Source: Beroe forskalii
Taxonomy: Eukaryota; Ctenophora; Nuda; Beroida; Beroidae
Length of the DNA stretch: 64,000 nucleotides
NCBI GenBank assembly: GCA_011033025.1
Contig: WFMF01000002.1
Span: forward strand, 1 to 64,000
Reading direction: 5' to 3'
A program made the translations under genes and the position numbers. The notes below the pieces were generated by a model. The model ran no database searches. It saw nothing but the letters and a program-made list of their open reading frames with translations, and was not told the origin of the DNA. Each line of letters begins with the position of its first letter. Positions within the stretch are counted from its first letter, which is position 1. Shown here in pieces: positions 58,981 to 64,000 of this stretch.

Positions 58981-59214
58981 TTATTTATTACTGTGTTTTT
59001 CAATAAAGAAATTCTGTAAGCTATAAAGATTAATCTTTGTTTCACTAATCTTTGTTTCACTGATTCTACACTGAAGTTTATTGCTCGATTTTCCAACATA
59101 TTGCCTTCCACACAAAAAACACTCTGCACAGTATATCACACTTCGGGACTTGCAGTTACCACAAGGAGTGACATATGTCTTACCTGAAGTCCTTGATTTT
59201 TCTATTAAAAACAC
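58981..59214 (-). pseudogene. GIY-YIG endonuclease, N-terminal piece
   Basis: CGNCKSRSVIYCAECFLCGR followed by QYVGKSSNKLQCRI gives the V-I-Y...Y-V-G core with the Cys pairs and Leu-x-x-Arg typical of Penelope-like endonucleases. The frame then runs into unrelated residues and stops. Confidence 0.7.
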
Positions 59215-59288
59215 ATCAGTCGATCAAATGAAGTTGATCGATCGACCAATTCCATTCGATCGACCGACGAACGTTACATGCACCTCAT

Positions 59289-59740
59289 TTTTGGTGGCTC
59301 ATTCTTTATTTGGATCTGCTCTCTGATGAAGGTATTTCTTTCATTGATCTTATCAAAGTAAAAATAAAAATAAAATAAACAATTTTGATATTACATCAAC
59401 AAATTTCACACAACTGTTTCTATGATTCACTAGGCATTTAACCGGATCTTCCAGACCACACTAAGTATAGAAAATTAACATTGGGAAAAAAGCAAGCCTA
59501 ACAAAAGTACCAGGTTCATCATGGAACTCACAAAATTATGAAATTATAAAGAGTTAAAAAGCTTTACCATGAGCATGCATAAAAATAAATACTTGAGAAT
59601 TAATAAATTAAATTAACTATGGTTGGACTTGTTAGAGAGTTCTGTGGCTTGAATACAAAGATGGCTGTATTTGTTCTATAAAGAAGATTTTCTATTCTGA
59701 ACATTTGTTTCATTCTGATATGTATATGTGTACACTTAAG
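59289..59740. other. Spacer without genes
   Basis: AT-rich, nothing recognised. Confidence 0.4.
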
Positions 59741-60180
59741 TCAAGACAACATAACAAATACATTGCATTGCCAATTGTTGTCTGGCCCAGATTGTCGTAC
59801 GATGTATGACCATGACCCTGATTCTCGAGAGGGTCTGTCAACGTCAGACAACCTTCGACGGGCGCGCGGGCGATTAAGCAAGCGCGAGCATCCGCTGAAA
59901 TAATGGTCAGACAAAAGTGTATTGTAGGATGTTACCCTACCCTCCGCCGCGCACAAAACGTTAATTTCTTGCCGGACGTTGCCGGCCTGCCGGGGCGCGC
60001 GCAGGGGGTCAGGCAACGTCTGGCAAACGTTTTCCGCGGGGACCCTCCAAACCTCCGAGTGTACTTGCTGGGTGCGCGCTAGGGATGGCAAAAATCGGTA
60101 TGTCTCCCATATAAACGGCTCCGAGTGACGTCACAGATCTAAAATTCGGCGATCGCGCGCGGCGTCGTGATGGATTTAAT
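59741..60180. other. GC-rich, CpG-rich island between WASF and the oxidase
   Basis: About 440 bp rich in CGCG and GCGCGC within AT-rich flanks, with a TGACGTCA site at 60127-60134. It lies between divergently transcribed genes (WASF minus, oxidase plus), so a shared promoter is possible. The pieces GGGATGGCAAAAATCGG and repeated GCCGGACGTTGCCGG also suggest a mobile-element relic. A 116-codon minus frame here is not recognised. Confidence 0.4.
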
Positions 60181-60834
60181 GAAATTTGCAACGGAATCGC
60201 ACGATTTATTGAATTATGGTATGACCGCCCTGATATTCGATACTGTGTGTAATGTAGTGCGTGTCTACTGTCTGTGCAGCCTTATAGTTATACATTGTTA
60301 CGTCATGATTTCAATTTCATGCACACATCATATCCATATCCGTATGGTTCTAGCTATAAAACCTGAACCTACAACTAAAAGAAGCTCAACACAAGATTTT
60401 TTTCAAATGTTAAACGTAAGTTCCAAACAGAAACTGAAAATAAACTCACAAATTCCATCTGCATAGCGAAATATTTTAGTTTTTGAATATCAATAATAAC
60501 CTAATATTAATAATATCTATACCATGTTATCAAGTTTTAATCCAATTCCAAAACTCCGAACACCATGGTAAATAATAAAATCCGATGATCAAAATATACC
60601 GTTCATATGTTCTATTTTATTATAGTGATAAGAGTAAGACCACACGTATTTAAAACGCTCATTTGATATTTTTCAACTCAAACTCTTAAAGTAAAAACTC
60701 GGCTTGTACTATATGTGAAAAAGTTGAGCTACGTATTTTCATTTGCCGTCTTGCCGTCTAATTGTTCTCTTGTAGTTGTAGTTGTAGTTGTACCGCTCGC
60801 ACACTCATGATTGTAAGATAGCCGTCTAACGTAG
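60181..60834. other. Upstream region of the oxidase
   Basis: AT-rich; a (TTGTAG)n run near 60772-60800. I could not find an exon with the N-terminal dinucleotide-binding motif of the oxidase here. Confidence 0.4.
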
Positions 60835-62142
60835 GGAGAGGAGACGGCTAAGTCTGCAGACGACATCATGGAGGAGATCTACAAACGTGTCCTGGACGAA
60901 AACAAGTCCAAAATCCAGGAGAGATTCCCGGATCAAGCCGATGTGATCCTGGCCCACGAAGACAAGGACCTTCTGCAGAAATACCTGGATCACACGTACT
61001 GGTCCTTCTTCAGGAACAAGTTCACGTGGAAGGTGGGAGCAGACGATCATGTCCCTCTCAAGAGATTCTCAATGGAAGCCTTGCTGATCATCATGGGGTA
61101 CTCACATGGGTGCATCATGATGATGAAGAGGACCTTGGGATTCCTCCAGGACATCCTGTCAGGAGGGAACGCAGGGTCAATCCTGCAGGATCTCATGACC
61201 TTCAACATAATCTGGGATCGTCTGTACCAGTTTAAGAAGGGCTGGGGTCAAATGATCAAGAAAATGGTATCATCCATCAAGAAACAGAGTGGAACAAATG
61301 GTGTCGAGGTAGAGATGGTTAAACAATGCGAAGTACAAAGAATAACCACTACTGACGGTGGTTTCCGCCTGGAATTTGACGATCACAGAGTGGCCGTGAA
61401 GCGGCTGATCATGACACTACCCCCAGCTGCAACGGAAAAGATCATCGACATGGAGGACACAGACGACCAAGAAGATCTACAGGAAATCTGTCGCTCTGTC
61501 ATTGGTTTTGAAATGACGAAGATCAACCTCTACTTCAAAGACGACTGGTGGAACAGAGTGGAGGGAGTAAAGATGTTCGGGCCTAATATTACCAGCCTCC
61601 CATGTGCATTCATATACCCCTTCTACGCTGAATGCAAGAAGAATGGGTGTGAAGGATGTGAGAAGTGTCAGAACGATGAGTGCCCTGCAGCCCTAACGAT
61701 CTACGCAGACATCAAGAATTCCCAATTTTGGAGTGGACTGCAGATTCTAGGCTCCAAGTTCCATTCACCGCTACAGAGACGCCACAAAGACTTCCTCGCT
61801 GCATCGGAAGCTGTGGTCAACGAAGCACTGAAACAGTTCAGGGAGGTTTTTAACATTGAGGACATCCCCCAACCCATCCTCACGAGTTACAGGTGCTGGG
61901 GAGGCATGGATCTCTCAACTGCTGACCCACAACCCAACGCCAACTTCGGATACGGTGTCCACATGTGGCGGATTGGGGTGGACGACTATAAGATCCGGAA
62001 GAAAGTGGCTAAACCCTTCCAGAATAAGCACCTGTACATGTGCAATGAGGCGTGGAGCGAGTACCAGAGTTGGGTGGAGGGCTCACTGCTGTCCACTGAG
62101 GCAGCCATGAAGAAGTTCTTCAAGGACCTACAAGCTGAATGA
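60835..62142 (+). CDS. Flavin amine oxidase / L-amino-acid oxidase-like protein, C-terminal part
   Basis: The frame is open from 60835, just after a TAG that can serve as an acceptor AG, through an ATG at 60868 to the stop at 62142. The in-frame upstream residues GEETAKSADD read naturally into MEEIYKRVLDENKSK, so I treat it as a 3' exon of a longer gene rather than a protein starting at the ATG. It has the substrate-domain helices, RLYQFKKGWGQMIKKM (the hydrophobic G-x-G/W-x block), and near the end NKHLYMCNEAWSEYQSWVEG, which matches the FAD-binding C-terminal motif of the family (aGE..s...GwveGA). The N-terminal GxGxxG domain is absent in the window. A cysteine-rich insertion lies at 61627-61680. 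Confidence 0.75.
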   Translation, partial: GEETAKSADDIMEEIYKRVLDENKSKIQERFPDQADVILAHEDKDLLQKYLDHTYWSFFRNKFTWKVGADDHVPLKRFSMEALLIIMGYSHGCIMMMKRTLGFLQDILSGGNAGSILQDLMTFNIIWDRLYQFKKGWGQMIKKMVSSIKKQSGTNGVEVEMVKQCEVQRITTTDGGFRLEFDDHRVAVKRLIMTLPPAATEKIIDMEDTDDQEDLQEICRSVIGFEMTKINLYFKDDWWNRVEGVKMFGPNITSLPCAFIYPFYAECKKNGCEGCEKCQNDECPAALTIYADIKNSQFWSGLQILGSKFHSPLQRRHKDFLAASEAVVNEALKQFREVFNIEDIPQPILTSYRCWGGMDLSTADPQPNANFGYGVHMWRIGVDDYKIRKKVAKPFQNKHLYMCNEAWSEYQSWVEGSLLSTEAAMKKFFKDLQAE

Positions 62143-62345
62143 AGAAGAAGGACTCATAAGATAGAGACTTATCGACGCAATCAATATCAGATACAATTCA
62201 ATGATTCTCCAGCGAGAGTCAGACTGGCAGACAGAGATTTCGCACTATTTTTAAATGTATTTAGTAAGGGATGTATCTGCCCCAGGCTGTAATGCAGTGA
62301 ATGTGATGCTGAATTTCTTTTGAAATAAATTGGATAACTTGATTA
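62143..62345 (+). other. Oxidase 3' UTR with polyadenylation signal
   Basis: AATAAA lies at about 62322-62327, 180 bases after the stop. Nothing else notable. Confidence 0.65.
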
Positions 62346-62739
62346 AGCATAGAAATTGGTCTTGACGGACGGTGCCTGAGCATGCAGCTGTATTCTCATG
62401 ATAAATAATTATAGCGGTCAGCTGAGCATCGCAAAGGCATCGTCTTCGATAGGTCAATCAGTGTTTAAGTTTTAGTAGTGCGTAAAGACTAGATTGGATC
62501 GAGCTCCGGTGCGTTCACCTGACTGCCATCTACCAATTGCATCTCAGGTTGCGCGTCAGGTGATCTGCGCCGGGGTTCGGACCAATTAGGTCCAGAGCAT
62601 ACCCTGTTTTAAACACTGATTGGGAGGTCACGGTGGCCTGCCACTGATTACCCGACGACCATCCTAGATCGGCAGTTGATAAAATATACAAATTTGTCTT
62701 GTCGTGGGTTCTCAGGGCTAGGCCCTTAGGGGCACTGTG

Positions 62740-63159
62740 ACCTTTCATCTAAGTGTTCTCTGTCTCTATGGAAATGCAGTTCATAGTTAACTATTCCCGA
62801 GAGTTCAAATTTGCCAGCATATAACTAAGCCACTTCTAGGCCTTTTTATGCTTATGTTACTTAAACTAGTTTTGCGGAGTTGCTAAACTATAAATTGCTA
62901 AACTATAAATTAAAAGGGGCAAAGTCGAACTGGTACTGTATTTCCTGCAATGCGTGATACGTATATCTTGATCCCTGTATAATGTTCTGTAAATATTAAT
63001 TCATGACTACCCCGCCAGGTCGCCATAAATCTTATTCTATTCGTTCTAACCTAAGAATTTCTCTTGTCATTCGTGGGTCCTTATAAATTCACTAGTTTCA
63101 TCCTTTGGAATCTTAATTATACGATAAAGTAGACTTTCCAGCCATAGACACAACGTACA
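62740..63159 (+). repeat. Probable 5' LTR of a second LTR retrotransposon (left edge uncertain)
   Basis: Inferred from the primer site and gag that follow. Two CTAAACTATAAATT boxes near 62884 and 62898 could act as TATA elements. The partner LTR is outside the window, so the left boundary is a guess. Confidence 0.4.
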
Positions 63160-63161
63160 AC

Positions 63162-63179
63162 TGGTGCTGCGACCAGGAT
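63162..63179 (+). promoter_or_regulatory. Primer-binding site
   Basis: TGGTGCTGCGACCAGGAT resembles the tRNA-complementary site that follows the 5' LTR in many LTR retrotransposons, two bases after a CA terminus. Confidence 0.6.
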
Positions 63180-63299
63180 CCAATTGTATATTTTCAGAAC
63201 CTGGGTCCTGGACGTGTCACCGTTTGTGCAACTCTCACCTTTGCTGCATTGCCTTTGTTGTGTTGAGACCCTTTCTAACTTTATTTCCTCGAGTCAAAC

Positions 63300-64000
63300 A
63301 TGGATGACACACTTGAAGCACTTGAAGCCCTGACACCTGAGCAGAGAGACGCCCTACGAGCCGCCCATGCCGCCGGAGTGAGAGCCGAAGTAGCTGATGC
63401 AGTCACCCAAGCCAGAGACGTGTTCCGAGCTGGAGTAGCAGGAAGTAGAAAACCGGAGATTTTTGATTCAAGTAAGGTAAGCATTCAACTTTTTATTGAG
63501 CCTTTCGAGCCTTTTAAAGATATCATGGGTCTAGAAGGTCGCCCTGCCATGAACGCGTTTATGACGTATCTTGACGTATCTTGATTGATAATGGCGCTTT
63601 AGAGCATGAGGGTTGGAATGAATTTAAACGTCACGTCATCCTCACGTTGGAGGAGCCCCAAGCCGCGGTGAAAGCCCGTTTTGAGTTGAAAAAAGCGTTC
63701 CAGCATGTAGACGAGACCGTTTCTGATTTTGGTGAACGATTGCGTCAGTTAGGAAAGCAGGGATACCCAGGCCCGGCCGAAAACCACGCCCGCGATTCTG
63801 CCTTGAAGGATGCGCTGTCTGCTGGGGTTTGTAGGGATGAACTTGCTGTCCACTTGATTAACATACGTGATGCCCCTGATACAGACTTCAACCTTCTGCT
63901 GAACGAGGCCATCAAGCGTGATTCGTCTTATAGAACCAGGGAGACCTTCAAGTCCAATGAACAGTTCAACGTTGCAGTTATGAAAGCGTCTGCTGATCCT
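63300..64000 (+). pseudogene. gag of a second LTR retrotransposon, frameshifted, running off the window
   Basis: Starts ATG at 63300 after a short leader. The frame is Ala/Glu-rich (EALTPEQRDALRAAHAAG) and stops at 63584. A 10-bp tandem duplication (GACGTATCTT, about 63562-63581) explains the break: beyond it another frame is open to the window end with a capsid-like LEEPQAAVKARFELKK and VDETVSDFGERLRQLG pattern, typical of retrotransposon Gag. It differs from the gag at 27.4 kb, so this is another family. Confidence 0.75.

Larger units (their letters stand above)
57026..59288 (-). mobile_element. Penelope-like (GIY-YIG) element remnant with about 60-bp inverted ends
   Basis: 57026-57084 and 59227-59288 are inverted copies with few differences, sharing GTAACGTTCGTCGGTC and GGAATTGGTCGATCGATCAA. 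Between them the minus strand carries two pieces of a GIY-YIG endonuclease of the Penelope-like type. No reverse transcriptase was found, so it is internally deleted or a nonautonomous derivative. Inverted flanks are known for some Penelope elements. Confidence 0.6.

Overview
The window is eukaryotic and animal. It holds GT-AG introns, an AT-rich background, two near-identical non-LTR retrotransposons, Ty3/Gypsy LTR elements, a GIY-YIG (Penelope-type) relic, and host exons of a WAVE/SCAR (WASF) actin regulator plus the C-terminal part of a flavin amine oxidase. The exact animal group cannot be fixed from the sequence; a marine or otherwise repeat-rich invertebrate fits best. Several frameshifts are single-base changes in A-runs, so some breaks may be assembly errors.

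Layout. 1-7.7 kb: a foldback-like structure whose long inverted arms (1-1384 and 6126-7696) carry palindromic subterminal repeats. The interior holds a TTAA-flanked element with a TA-flanked element nested inside it, a 1.7 kb CACACC-type array and a 13-bp array. 7.7-22.7 kb: satellite-rich, gene-free DNA with 21-bp minisatellites, TCGAG/CGACT arrays, two nested inverted duplications, about 305-bp AT-rich tandem repeats, and LINE copy 1 (14.6-17.7 kb). 22.8-24.9 kb: a third copy of the foldback arm, cut off by a 1.4 kb array of 20-bp units.

24.9-56.6 kb: the WASF gene on the minus strand. N-terminal (SHD-like) exons lie at 56.6-51.9 kb, linker exons at 51.7-50.6 kb, and a three-exon C-terminal cassette (proline-rich, WH2, central/acidic tail) is present twice: copy B at 48.5-42.2 kb and copy A at 40.7-25.3 kb. 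In copy A the last intron is split by LINE copy 2 (25.9-36.7 kb), which itself carries a 5.1 kb Gypsy element with perfect 5-bp target duplications.

The most notable observation is that many WASF exon edges have become tandem arrays. Splice-donor-bearing units are repeated about 38 times after the 50.6 kb exon and 2 or 4 times after the WH2 exons. Acceptor-bearing 36-bp units precede the 50.6 kb exon, polypyrimidine-tract units precede WH2, and 31-bp units encoding the acidic tail follow the stop codon. In the duplicated proline-rich and WH2 exons all 8 nucleotide differences between the copies are synonymous, while the introns and last exon have diverged. That fits two cassettes kept under selection, possibly as mutually exclusive C-termini.

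57.0-59.3 kb: an element with roughly 60-bp inverted ends holding split GIY-YIG endonuclease remnants. 60.8-62.1 kb (plus strand): the C-terminal part of an L-amino-acid-oxidase-like flavoenzyme with a cysteine-rich insertion. 62.7-64 kb: probable LTR, primer site and gag of a second LTR retrotransposon running off the window.
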